A stretch of DNA of 34,706 bases from CAYSTL01 sp964516805. GTDB lineage: Archaea; Thermoplasmatota; Thermoplasmata; Halarchaeoplasmatales; Halarchaeoplasmataceae. A program made the translations under genes and the position numbers. The stretch covers positions 1-34,706 of the forward strand of contig CAZEXI010000019.1 in assembly GCA_964516805.1 (NCBI GenBank), written 5' to 3'. Shown one piece after another: positions 23,549-31,135 of the stretch. Position 1 is the stretch's first letter, and each line of letters starts with the position of its first letter. Below the pieces are notes generated by a model, which saw only the letters and a list, made by a program, of their open reading frames with translations, had not been told where the DNA came from and did not search any database.

Positions 23549-25219
23549 ATGAAATCCGATGTCGAGATTGCACAAGAAGCAGAGCTAGAACCGATGAGTG
23601 ATATCGCAGAAAAGATTGGATTGAGTGAGGATGACATCGAGCTAGTAGGGAATCATAAAGCCAAACTATCGTTGGATGCGATCAGGGAACACAAGGGTAA
23701 GGAAGATGGTAAACTTGTATTGGTAACTACGATGACTCCTACGAGGAGCGGTGAAGGAAAAACAACAGTCACGATAGGACTTACTCAAGCTTTGTGGAAG
23801 CAGGATAAGAAAGCTACTCTAGGTATAAGGGAACCCTCGATAGGTCCAACGATGGGTATCAAAGGTGGGGCCGCTGGAGGCGGTTATTCACAGGTTCTAC
23901 CCATGGAAGATATAAACCTGCATTTTACAGGAGACTTACATGCCATAGGGATTGCGCACAATCTGATGTCAGCCATGATAAACAACCACATGCACCGTGG
24001 GAACGACATGAATTTAGACACAAGAAAGATAACATGGCCTAGAGTTGTAGATATGAACGATAGAGCACTGAGAAATACTGTTGTTGGTCTAGGTGGAACT
24101 TCTGACGGCATGCCCAACGAGAACTCATTTGGCATCACTGCAAGTTCTGAGATAATGGCTATTCTGTGTTTAGCTGAAGGTATTACCGACTTGAAAGAAA
24201 GGATGCAGGATATAATCGTTGGTTATACCTACGATAGAAAACCTATCAAGGCTTCAGACTTTGGTGGAGTTGGCGCGATGGCCGCTCTACTGAAACATGC
24301 GATCAAACCAAACCTTGTACAGACTATCGAAGGCGTCCCAGCTTTCATACACGGGGGACCGTTCGCTAACATAGCTCACGGTACAAGTAGCTTGATCTCG
24401 ACAAAGATCGGTATGTCATTATCAGATTATTTCATCACTGAAGCAGGTTTTGGCTCTGACTTAGGTGCTGAGAAGTTCTTCAATATTGTTTGTAGAGAGG
24501 GAGACTTAGAACCTGATGTTGTTGTTATGGTTGCAACGGTAAAAGCACTGAAACGTCAGGGAGGAGTAAAACGTAAGAATCTGGATGAAGAAAATATCGA
24601 AGCAATGAAGAAAGGTTTGCCCAATTTATCCAAACATCTAGAGAATATACAGATGTTCGGCTTACCGGTTGTAGTAGCGATCAATAGATTCCCAGAAGAT
24701 ACTGATAAGGAGATCGAATATCTTGAAGAACTGTGCGAGAATATAGAAGTCCCATATTCAGTAGTAGAGGTTTACCAAGATGGTGGAGATGGGGGATTGG
24801 ATTTAGCTGATGAAGTTGTAGAACAATGTGAGAAGAACGAGAGCAGATTTAGTCCTCTTTATTCACTTAAGGAGAGTCCTAAAGAAAAGATACACGACAT
24901 CGCTACCAAGATTTACGGTGCTAAAGATGTTGTATACACCCAGCAGGCTGAAAAAGATCTGAGAAGAATAAAGAAAATTGGATTGGATAAACTTCCGATA
25001 TGTATGGTTAAAACGCATTATTCATTGTCAGATGATAGAAAGTTAAGGGGTAGACCGAAAGGATTTGAAGTGAAAATCAGAGAAGTTAGGCTGAGTGCAG
25101 GTGCTGGTTTCCTTATACCCATGGCTGGAGATACCACGACAATGCCGGGATTGCCATCAACCCCTGCTGCTTGTGACATCGATATAGATGAAGATGGAAG
25201 TATATCTGGGTTATTCTGA
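23549..25219 (+). CDS. fhs: Formate-tetrahydrofolate ligase (10-formyl-THF synthetase)
   Basis: 556 residues, the usual length. The ATP-binding TPTRSGEGKTT (64-74) and the family signatures REPSIGPTMGIKGGAAGGG and EDINLHFTGD are present, followed by SDFGGVGAMAALLKHA and a conserved C-terminus ending LPSTPAA and the GxIxGLF form. It activates formate with ATP onto tetrahydrofolate, giving 10-formyl-THF. PurH, encoded about 0.8 kb away on the opposite strand, consumes this. Nine bases separate it from thyX, so the two form an operon. Among archaea fhs is patchy, often seen in folate-using lineages. Confidence 0.97.
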   Translation: MKSDVEIAQEAELEPMSDIAEKIGLSEDDIELVGNHKAKLSLDAIREHKGKEDGKLVLVTTMTPTRSGEGKTTVTIGLTQALWKQDKKATLGIREPSIGPTMGIKGGAAGGGYSQVLPMEDINLHFTGDLHAIGIAHNLMSAMINNHMHRGNDMNLDTRKITWPRVVDMNDRALRNTVVGLGGTSDGMPNENSFGITASSEIMAILCLAEGITDLKERMQDIIVGYTYDRKPIKASDFGGVGAMAALLKHAIKPNLVQTIEGVPAFIHGGPFANIAHGTSSLISTKIGMSLSDYFITEAGFGSDLGAEKFFNIVCREGDLEPDVVVMVATVKALKRQGGVKRKNLDEENIEAMKKGLPNLSKHLENIQMFGLPVVVAINRFPEDTDKEIEYLEELCENIEVPYSVVEVYQDGGDGGLDLADEVVEQCEKNESRFSPLYSLKESPKEKIHDIATKIYGAKDVVYTQQAEKDLRRIKKIGLDKLPICMVKTHYSLSDDRKLRGRPKGFEVKIREVRLSAGAGFLIPMAGDTTTMPGLPSTPAACDIDIDEDGSISGLF

Positions 25220-25228
25220 GGCGATCGT

Positions 25229-25903
25229 ATGGAAGTAAAATTATCTAATTATACTCCGGAACCTGATAAGACCGCTGCACACGCTGCTCTTACTTGCTAC
25301 AGTGAGGATATCCCTGATAAAGAAGAGATGAGCCAAGAGAAAGTCAAAGACGTATTAGATAGGGTCCTAGAAAGCGGTCATCACAGTGTTATTGAACACG
25401 CTTCTTTCACTTTTGAAATTAGTGGAGTATCACGGTCACTTACACATCAACTGGTAAGACACAGGTTGGCATCCTATTCCCAGCAGTCTCAGAGATATGT
25501 GGAGATACAAGATTTTGACCCGGTCAAACCAGATACGATAAAGGAAAATGAGGAAGCGGATGAAATATTCGATGAATGTATAGAAACGATAAGAGATACT
25601 TATCAAGAACTGATCGAAAAAGACATACCAGCTGAAGATGCAAGATATGTTCTACCCAACGCCACAAGGAGCAACATAATCGTCTCGATGAATGCTAGAG
25701 AGTTATGGCATTTCTTTTCCTTAAGATGCTGCAGGAGAGCACAATGGGAGATCAGGGAAATGGCAGAACGGATGCTCAGTCAGGTGAAAAAGGTAGCACC
25801 GATAATCTTCGAAGATGCGGGAGCACCGTGTATAAGGGGTCCTTGTCCAGAGAGTCCTGAATTCAGCTGTGGAGAACCCATGTCAAAAGAAAGGTATGAG
25901 TAA
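25229..25903 (+). CDS. thyX: Flavin-dependent thymidylate synthase
   Basis: 224 residues. The ThyX signature RHRX7S is R77-H78-R79 to S87 in RHRLASYSQQS, with SQRY following. HHSVIEHASFTF (51-62) and the substrate-binding LPNATRSN segment are intact. The C-terminal tail is Cys-rich (PCIRGPCPESPEFSC), a form seen in several archaeal ThyX proteins. It makes dTMP from dUMP with 5,10-methylene-THF as carbon donor and reduced FAD. The ATG follows GAGG, seven bases upstream, and lies 9 bases after fhs. Confidence 0.97.
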   Translation: MEVKLSNYTPEPDKTAAHAALTCYSEDIPDKEEMSQEKVKDVLDRVLESGHHSVIEHASFTFEISGVSRSLTHQLVRHRLASYSQQSQRYVEIQDFDPVKPDTIKENEEADEIFDECIETIRDTYQELIEKDIPAEDARYVLPNATRSNIIVSMNARELWHFFSLRCCRRAQWEIREMAERMLSQVKKVAPIIFEDAGAPCIRGPCPESPEFSCGEPMSKERYE

Positions 25904-25923
25904 AACAAAATTCTTCATTGTCC

Positions 25924-25930
25924 TTTTTTT
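25924..25930 (+). terminator. T7 terminator of fhs-thyX
   Basis: A run of seven T lies 20 bases after the thyX stop and about 20 bases before the toxin-antitoxin promoter, as expected for an archaeal T-tract terminator. Confidence 0.4.
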
Positions 25931-25952
25931 AACACCTAAATGTAAGAAAAAG

Positions 25953-25990
25953 TTATAAATATCTTTACAAAACTTAAAAATGTAAAGATA
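25953..25990 (+). promoter_or_regulatory. Promoter and 10-bp inverted-repeat operator of the toxin-antitoxin operon
   Basis: TTATAAAT (25953-25960) is a good TATA box. Directly after it, TATCTTTACA (25960-25969) and TGTAAAGATA (25981-25990) form a perfect 10-bp inverted repeat with an 11-base spacer, ending two bases before the antitoxin ATG at 25993. The half-site centres are 21 bp apart, two helical turns, so a dimeric or tetrameric regulator could bind one face. The right arm covers the predicted transcription start. Binding would block the polymerase, the usual autoregulation of AbrB-type antitoxins. Confidence 0.65.
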
Positions 25991-25992
25991 AC

Positions 25993-26241
25993 ATGACTGA
26001 AAAAGCTAAACTTTCCAAGAAAGGACAGGTAACTATACCTAAATCTATAAGGGAGAAATTAGGCCTGAAAGCAGGAAAAAAGGTATCTTTTGATGTTATA
26101 GGAAAGGAAGCTGTTCTTTATCCTGATATCGAAGCCCCTCTTGAAGAACTTAAGAAGTTGAGAGATGAGGTCGAATTCAGTGAGAAAGAGATAGACAAGA
26201 TGATAGAAGATTCTAAATCGAAATGGAGTAAGTTGCGTTGA
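25993..26241 (+). CDS. AbrB/MazE-fold antitoxin
   Basis: 82 residues. Swapped-hairpin AbrB DNA-binding domain: KLSKKGQVTIPKSIREKLGLKAGKKVSF can be followed from residue 6 to 33, with GQVTIPKSIREKLGL (11-25) as the signature. The C-terminal part (about 48-82) is acidic and helical, as expected for the toxin-wrapping tail. It is followed after one base by a PIN-domain toxin gene, giving a VapBC-type module with an AbrB-class VapB. It probably represses its own promoter through the inverted repeat just upstream, and the protein is expected to be the labile partner. Confidence 0.88.
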   Translation: MTEKAKLSKKGQVTIPKSIREKLGLKAGKKVSFDVIGKEAVLYPDIEAPLEELKKLRDEVEFSEKEIDKMIEDSKSKWSKLR

Positions 26242-26242
26242 T

Positions 26243-26650
26243 ATGTTTTTTATAGATTCCTGGGTCTGGATAGAGTTATTCTCTGAAGATGAGAAATATA
26301 AGGAGGCGGAAAAAGTGATCGAAAAATTACAGAAAAAAGAAGGAGTGATCTCCTCTACAGTACTGATGGAAGTGAGGTATAGGATTAAAAAGAAGTATAA
26401 TAGGGAGCTTTCTGACAGAGTTATACATATAATGGAAGCTTTCGATAATTTGAATACTTTACCGGTAACTTCAGAGGTCGCTAAATACGCTGCAGATCTG
26501 AGGGATAAGTATTATGAGAGGAAGAAAAAGGAACTCTCATATGCCGATGCAATACATTTAGCGACAGCTGTTTTAGCTGATTGCGAAATACTATACTCAG
26601 GAGATCGAGATTTTGAAGATATAAAAGAGATAAAGACAGTAATAATTTAA
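26243..26650 (+). CDS. vapC: PIN-domain toxin (VapC-like ribonuclease)
   Basis: 135 residues. The four acidic residues of the PIN active site are visible: D5 in FIDSW, E43 in VLMEVRY, D102 in SYADAIHLATA and D121/D123 in SGDRDFED. These bind Mg2+/Mn2+ for RNA cleavage; VapC toxins typically cut initiator tRNA or rRNA. The ATG lies one base after the antitoxin stop (TGATATG), so the genes are translationally coupled. T-rich sequence at 26655-26686 ends the operon. The intact catalytic set suggests an active enzyme; the target is unknown. Confidence 0.9.
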   Translation: MFFIDSWVWIELFSEDEKYKEAEKVIEKLQKKEGVISSTVLMEVRYRIKKKYNRELSDRVIHIMEAFDNLNTLPVTSEVAKYAADLRDKYYERKKKELSYADAIHLATAVLADCEILYSGDRDFEDIKEIKTVII

Positions 26651-26654
26651 ATAA

Positions 26655-26686
26655 TTTTTTTAATTTTATCAGATTTTTACTTTTTT
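26655..26686 (+). terminator. T-tract terminator of the toxin-antitoxin operon
   Basis: T7 (26655-26661), T4, T5 and T6 (26681-26686) runs follow the toxin stop codon. Such clustered T runs are typical archaeal terminators. Confidence 0.5.
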
Positions 26687-26725
26687 CTAACGAATGAATA
26701 AATAAGATAAATCAATTCTATTTTT

Positions 26726-27892
26726 ATGAGCGGCACTATTATTGAAAAGTCGAAGGAATTAGAATCATACATCATAGATAAGAGGAGGGATTTTCATAAG
26801 AACCCAGAGATCAAATTTGAGGAAGAGAGGACTTCCAGTATAGTAAAGGATGAGCTGAATAAATTAGGTTACTCAATAGAAGAAACAGCAGGAACCGGTG
26901 TAATAGCCACAATAAATGGTGGCAAAGAAGGAAATACAGTCGCTTTAAGAGCTGACATGGATGCGTTAGAACTTCAAGAAGAGAACGATATACCGTACAG
27001 GTCACAGATCGATGGAAAGATGCATGCCTGCGGTCATGACGCACATACTGCTATGTTGTTGGGAGCAGCTAAAATTTTATCTGAGATGAAAGATGAATTA
27101 AGGGGAACGTTAAAATTAGTATTCCAACCTGGAGAAGAAGGTGGAGCAGGTGGAAAGAAGATAATGGATGAAGGCAAATTGGAAGATATCGATGCTATTT
27201 TTGGAATACACGTATGGTCGAATCTTCCTTCAGGTACCATTGCGACATCCCCGGGACCAGTGATGGCATCTTCAGATTCTTTTTATTTGACCATCAAAGG
27301 GGACGGTGGTCATGCTGCTTATCCTCATCAGACCCATGATCCAACAATCCCTGCTAATGATATCTATGACGCATTACAGAAGATAGTCACCAGCAATATC
27401 GATCCACTTCAGCCTGCTGTGATAAAAACTCCAGAGATGAAGACATCGGATGCTTACAACGTTATACCGGATAAGGTTGAGATGAATGGTACAGTAAGAA
27501 CATTTGATCTGGATGTTAGGGAGAAGATAATCGAAAGGATAAAGCAGGTCTCAGAACACTATGCAGAGGCATGGGATTGTAAATTGGATTTTGAGCTGGA
27601 GAGAGATTTTTACCCTCCAACTGTCAACGACGAAAAGATGGCTGAGTTCGCAGAAAAGGTAGCTACTGAATACTTTGAGAAAGAAGTATTAGAGAAGCAG
27701 ATGGGCGCTGAAGATTTTTCATTCTATTTGCAACAGAAACCTGGCTGCTTCCTGTTCATGGGTACTGGTAATGAGGAAAAAGGTACGGATTATCCACATC
27801 ATCATCCTAAGTTCGATGTAGATGAGGCTGAACTGTACAAAGGGACTGCTTTGTATGCAAAGTTGGCTGTAGAATATCTTGAGGATCACTGA
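26726..27892 (+). CDS. M20-family amidohydrolase (N-acyl-amino-acid hydrolase type)
   Basis: 388 residues of the M20D amidohydrolases (IAA-amino acid, hippurate or N-acetyl-amino acid hydrolases). Metal-site segments: ADMDAL (76-81), MHACGHDAHT with C102, H104 and H107, catalytic Glu in PGEEGG (137-138), and FGIHVW. The dimerisation domain begins around SDSFYLTIKGDGGHAA, and MGAEDFSFYL with a final His-rich YPHHHPKF completes the site. The enzyme cleaves an N-acyl group from an amino acid. In this window an N-acetyl-glutamate deacetylase is needed to complete the DgcN/DgcA route, and this is the only candidate, but that link is inference. A T-rich leader with ATAAATAAG about 25 bases upstream suggests leaderless transcription. 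The methyltransferase gene follows after 28 bases. Confidence 0.9.
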   Translation: MSGTIIEKSKELESYIIDKRRDFHKNPEIKFEEERTSSIVKDELNKLGYSIEETAGTGVIATINGGKEGNTVALRADMDALELQEENDIPYRSQIDGKMHACGHDAHTAMLLGAAKILSEMKDELRGTLKLVFQPGEEGGAGGKKIMDEGKLEDIDAIFGIHVWSNLPSGTIATSPGPVMASSDSFYLTIKGDGGHAAYPHQTHDPTIPANDIYDALQKIVTSNIDPLQPAVIKTPEMKTSDAYNVIPDKVEMNGTVRTFDLDVREKIIERIKQVSEHYAEAWDCKLDFELERDFYPPTVNDEKMAEFAEKVATEYFEKEVLEKQMGAEDFSFYLQQKPGCFLFMGTGNEEKGTDYPHHHPKFDVDEAELYKGTALYAKLAVEYLEDH

Positions 27893-27920
27893 GTTAAAAA
27901 TGTGAATAGGTTGTAATAAA

Positions 27921-28631
27921 ATGAAGAACGAAGAGAGAGTTTCCTACGAATCCTATCAGAAGATGGCTGAGTACTACTATGAGAAAGTTGATGAGAAACC
28001 TTTCAATGCTTACTATGAAAGACCCGGACTGATTGAGTTGATCCCTGACGTTGAAGGTAAGAAGGTTCTAGATGCTGGATGTGCTGCTGGATGGTTTACT
28101 GAATGGCTAATTGATCATGATGCTGAAGTGACTGCTGTAGATTTTAGCCCTAATATGGTCGAGATGACCAGGAAGAGAGTAGGAGATGGAGCAGAAATAA
28201 TACAAGCTGATCTGAATGAACCATTGGAATTCCTGGAAGATAAATCTATGGATATGATAATTTCTTCTCTGACGTTACACTATCTCAAGGACTGGGATAG
28301 AGTAATGAGAGAGTTCAACCGTGTCCTCGTGGAAAAGGGCTGTTTGGTATTTTCAGTACATCATCCATTCATGGATTACTCTTATTTTGATGTTGATGAT
28401 TATTTTGAAATAAAACTTCTTAAAGACGAGTGGGGCGAACCAAAGGTCGAGGTTGAATTTTATAGAAGGCCTTTGAGTGAGATAATAAGACCTGTTACTG
28501 ATAATGGATTTTTTATAGAAAAGATAACAGAACCGATGCCCACTGAAAAGTTCAAAGAAAAGGTACCAGAAGCATATGAGCGATTGACGAAGAAACCACA
28601 ATTTCTATTTATTAGAGCTAGGAAAAAATAG
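27921..28631 (+). CDS. Class I SAM-dependent methyltransferase
   Basis: 236 residues. Motif I is VLDAGCAAGW (49-58), the motif II acidic residue is in VDFS (73-76), ADLNEPL (96-102) follows, and the post-motif MDMIISSLTLHYLKDW matches the Methyltransf_11 family. The substrate is not predictable: UbiE-like and small-molecule methyltransferases share this layout. A weak ribosome-binding site (AGGTTG) precedes the ATG, which lies 28 bases after the amidohydrolase, so they may be co-transcribed. Confidence 0.85.
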   Translation: MKNEERVSYESYQKMAEYYYEKVDEKPFNAYYERPGLIELIPDVEGKKVLDAGCAAGWFTEWLIDHDAEVTAVDFSPNMVEMTRKRVGDGAEIIQADLNEPLEFLEDKSMDMIISSLTLHYLKDWDRVMREFNRVLVEKGCLVFSVHHPFMDYSYFDVDDYFEIKLLKDEWGEPKVEVEFYRRPLSEIIRPVTDNGFFIEKITEPMPTEKFKEKVPEAYERLTKKPQFLFIRARKK

Positions 28632-28651
28632 ACAAAAAACACAAAGTTTTT

Positions 28652-28660
28652 CTTATATTT
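28652..28660 (+). promoter_or_regulatory. Putative promoter of the SRAP gene
   Basis: CTTATATTT at about 28652-28660 is centred about 23 bases before the ATG at 28679. There is no Shine-Dalgarno, so a leaderless message is likely. Confidence 0.4.
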
Positions 28661-28678
28661 TCTTTATATTATCAAACG

Positions 28679-29413
28679 ATGTGCTTCAATTACTCGATCA
28701 ATAAGGATCCAAATTATATCCAGGATAGATTCGATGCTGAATTTGAAGAAACGTCACAATTCGAAAGAATATATCATGTATCAGCCTTCAATGCACCCCC
28801 CCTCCCAATAATAAATGATAGAACTCCAAATAAGATAAAATTTTTTCAATGGGGTTTGATACCTTTCTGGGTCAAAAATGGTGAACAAGCTGATGAGATT
28901 CGTAATAAAACTATGAATGCGAGGGCTGAAACATTGTTTGAAAAGCCATCTTTTAGAGAACCTATAAGAAAGCGCAGGTGCTTGGTAATAATGGATGGTT
29001 TTTTCGAATGGAGAGAGGTCGGCGGGGGGAATTATCCTCATTATATCAAGATGAAAGATGATAGTGCTTTTGCCATCGCTGGTATATGGGATGCTTGGAA
29101 TGATAAGAGTACAGGACAAGTTAGGAATACCTATTCGATAATCACTACAGAAGCGAATCCGTTATTGGAGAAGATCCACAATAAAAAGAAAAGGATGCCA
29201 GCGATACTTCGTAAAGAAGACGAGAGTAGATGGTTGTCGAAAGATTTAACGGAAGATGAGATAGAAGAGATTCTTGAACCGTATCCTGATGAAGGATTAG
29301 AGGCTTACCCTATTAAAAGGATGATAACTAAAGATGTGGAAGATAACGTTCCCGAGATTTTAGAGCCGTATGAATACGATGAATTAAAATTTGAACAAAA
29401 GAAGCTTTTTTGA
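28679..29413 (+). CDS. SRAP-domain protein (HMCES/YedK family)
   Basis: 244 residues. The catalytic Cys2 (MCFNYS) is exposed once Met1 is removed. N80 in MNARAET, E110 in DGFFEW and H167 in KIHNKKKRMP match the conserved Asn, Glu and His of E. coli YedK. The protein forms a thiazolidine crosslink with abasic sites in single-stranded DNA and so shields them from cleavage. A cytoplasmic role in DNA damage tolerance, complementary to endonuclease III encoded in this window, is likely. The length and residue order are normal, and the C-terminal tail is acidic. Confidence 0.93.
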   Translation: MCFNYSINKDPNYIQDRFDAEFEETSQFERIYHVSAFNAPPLPIINDRTPNKIKFFQWGLIPFWVKNGEQADEIRNKTMNARAETLFEKPSFREPIRKRRCLVIMDGFFEWREVGGGNYPHYIKMKDDSAFAIAGIWDAWNDKSTGQVRNTYSIITTEANPLLEKIHNKKKRMPAILRKEDESRWLSKDLTEDEIEEILEPYPDEGLEAYPIKRMITKDVEDNVPEILEPYEYDELKFEQKKLF

Positions 29414-29489
29414 TTGTTGAAATATATGCATAAGAAATATTTAGTTCTTCTTTTAATCTCTAATAGCTAGAATTTGAGAGTGAAGATAG

Positions 29490-30263
29490 ATGGAACAATC
29501 AGGCATGATGAACATACTGATGATTGAAGATAATCCAGCAGATGCACAGAGGATAAGAAGCATACTTAATTCAAGGGATGATATGGGAATCAATATTGGC
29601 TATGCTAATAAGCTGTCATCCGGTTTGAAGAGGATCGATAGGGAGGATTTTGATGTTTTGCTTTTAGACCTAAACCTATCTGACAGTAGGGGTTTAAATA
29701 CTTTGAAAAAAACCAAGAAAAAAACGAAGGACCTACCGATAATTGTGATGTCAGAAAAGAAAGATGAAAGGATGAGTAAGAAAGCTAAAGAAGAAGGTGC
29801 TTATGAATATATTTCAAAACAGGGATTAAACAGCAGTAAACTTATGCAAACGATCAATTATGCTGTCAAAAAGAAACACTTCAAGGAATATAAAAAGAAA
29901 AAGGAATCTAAGAAGGAAGAAAAGGATGAACAGAGGATTTTACTGATAAGTCCTGATAAATTTTCACTCAAATTATTAAAACATATAGTGGATCAGGAAC
30001 ATGATGTGATAGGTTATATCAACGATGTTGAAGAAGGTATACAGAAGATAACAGAAAAAAAGCCTGATCTTGTCATTTTAGATATAGACGGTATGGATGT
30101 GGAGAATATAACAAAGATAAGAAATCTAGATAACAATAGTAATATGATGTTGGTAGGTACAGACGTACCCAAAAAGATAAAAAAGAGGTTCCAGGCCGCA
30201 GGTTATATGAGGAAGCCTTTGAAGAAAGAAAAGCTCCTCGATGAGATAGATATGCTCTGTTGA
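29490..30263 (+). CDS. Tandem receiver-domain response regulator without output domain
   Basis: 257 residues. REC1 (about 7-127) is complete: E13-D14 acidic pair, phospho-acceptor D60 in LLLDLNL, S88 in IIVMSEK and K110 in YISKQ. A charged Lys/Glu linker (about 128-147) leads to REC2 (about 148-257), with D156 in ISPDKF as the only residue of the acidic pair, D198 in LVILDID, a Thr in LVGTD and K in MRKPLKK. REC2 therefore lacks one metal-binding acid and may be poorly phosphorylated. There is no DNA-binding or enzymatic domain, so it acts by binding partners, as archaeal single-domain regulators do. A weak GAGAGTGA precedes the start. The next gene begins at its stop codon. Confidence 0.85.
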   Translation: MEQSGMMNILMIEDNPADAQRIRSILNSRDDMGINIGYANKLSSGLKRIDREDFDVLLLDLNLSDSRGLNTLKKTKKKTKDLPIIVMSEKKDERMSKKAKEEGAYEYISKQGLNSSKLMQTINYAVKKKHFKEYKKKKESKKEEKDEQRILLISPDKFSLKLLKHIVDQEHDVIGYINDVEEGIQKITEKKPDLVILDIDGMDVENITKIRNLDNNSNMMLVGTDVPKKIKKRFQAAGYMRKPLKKEKLLDEIDMLC

Positions 30264-30271
30264 TCGGTAAT

Positions 30272-31126
30272 ATGATAAAAACAGATTTTATATTTTCAAA
30301 GATCGAAGAGGTCATAGATTCGGAAATATCCGAGCATTCTGTTTTGGAGGGTGGTATGATCGGTGATGTGTATCGAGTCGATCTAAAAAATGGTAAATCT
30401 ATGATCCTCAAGATGGGTGATACACCTTTGGATATCGAAGCCAATATGTTAAGATATCTTAGAAAAAAAACTGAATTACCTGTTCCAGAGGTATATCATT
30501 CTTCAAAGAATTATATATTGATGGAATATGTAGAAGGTCACAATTACAGAGAAGATGGTTTGGAGAAAGAAGCAGCAAAGTTTCTGTCTGAGCTGCATCT
30601 GATGAAAAATGATCGATTTGGATTTGACTTTGATACGTTGACTGGCCCTATTATTCAGCCTAATGATTACATGGATTCTTGGATCGATTTCTTCAGAGAA
30701 AATAGGCTACTGTACATGAACGACAAGTGTTTTGGATCTGAAAGAATATCAAGGTCGACATATGAAAGGGTCAAAGAACTATCTAATTCATTATCAGAAA
30801 TTCTCATCGAGCCAGAAAAACCATCGTTGATCCATGGTGATGTATGGAAAACTAATATGATCGTAAAAGAAGGAAACATTCAGGCATTTTTAGACCCAGC
30901 GATATATTTTGCACATCCAGAGATAGAGCTTGCATATATCTCCTTTGCTGAAACCTTTAATGATAAATTTTACGAGTATTATGATGAGATATCTCCGATA
31001 GAAGAAGGTTTTTTCGAAGAGAGATGTGATGTTTACAACCTATATCCTTTACTTGTACATGCTTATCTATTTGGTGAAGATTATCCTGAGATGATCGATA
31101 AAAAATTAAAAGAAATAGGTTTTTAG
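30272..31126 (+). CDS. Fructosamine kinase / aminoglycoside phosphotransferase-like kinase
   Basis: 284 residues from the ATG at 30272 (MIKTDFIFSK). A TTG at 30260 would add four residues and overlap the upstream stop (TTGA). Kinase-like lobes are visible: a Gly-containing GGMIGDVYRV, lysine in MILKMGD, hinge ILMEYVEG, catalytic IHGDVWKTNM and metal-binding FLDPAIYFAHPEIELA. The last two fit the fructosamine-3-kinase family, which phosphorylates protein-bound ketosamines so that glycation breaks down, rather than antibiotic phosphotransferases. It lies only 8 bases after the double-receiver gene's stop, so it is probably co-expressed and may be controlled by it. Its stop is 9 bases from the stop of the convergent transporter gene. 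Confidence 0.83.
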   Translation: MIKTDFIFSKIEEVIDSEISEHSVLEGGMIGDVYRVDLKNGKSMILKMGDTPLDIEANMLRYLRKKTELPVPEVYHSSKNYILMEYVEGHNYREDGLEKEAAKFLSELHLMKNDRFGFDFDTLTGPIIQPNDYMDSWIDFFRENRLLYMNDKCFGSERISRSTYERVKELSNSLSEILIEPEKPSLIHGDVWKTNMIVKEGNIQAFLDPAIYFAHPEIELAYISFAETFNDKFYEYYDEISPIEEGFFEERCDVYNLYPLLVHAYLFGEDYPEMIDKKLKEIGF

Positions 31127-31135
31127 TAATCGTTT

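Noticed and set aside
30260..31126. Aminoglycoside resistance phosphotransferase
   Set aside because: The LDPAIYFAHPEIELA segment fits fructosamine kinases better, and no resistance context is present.
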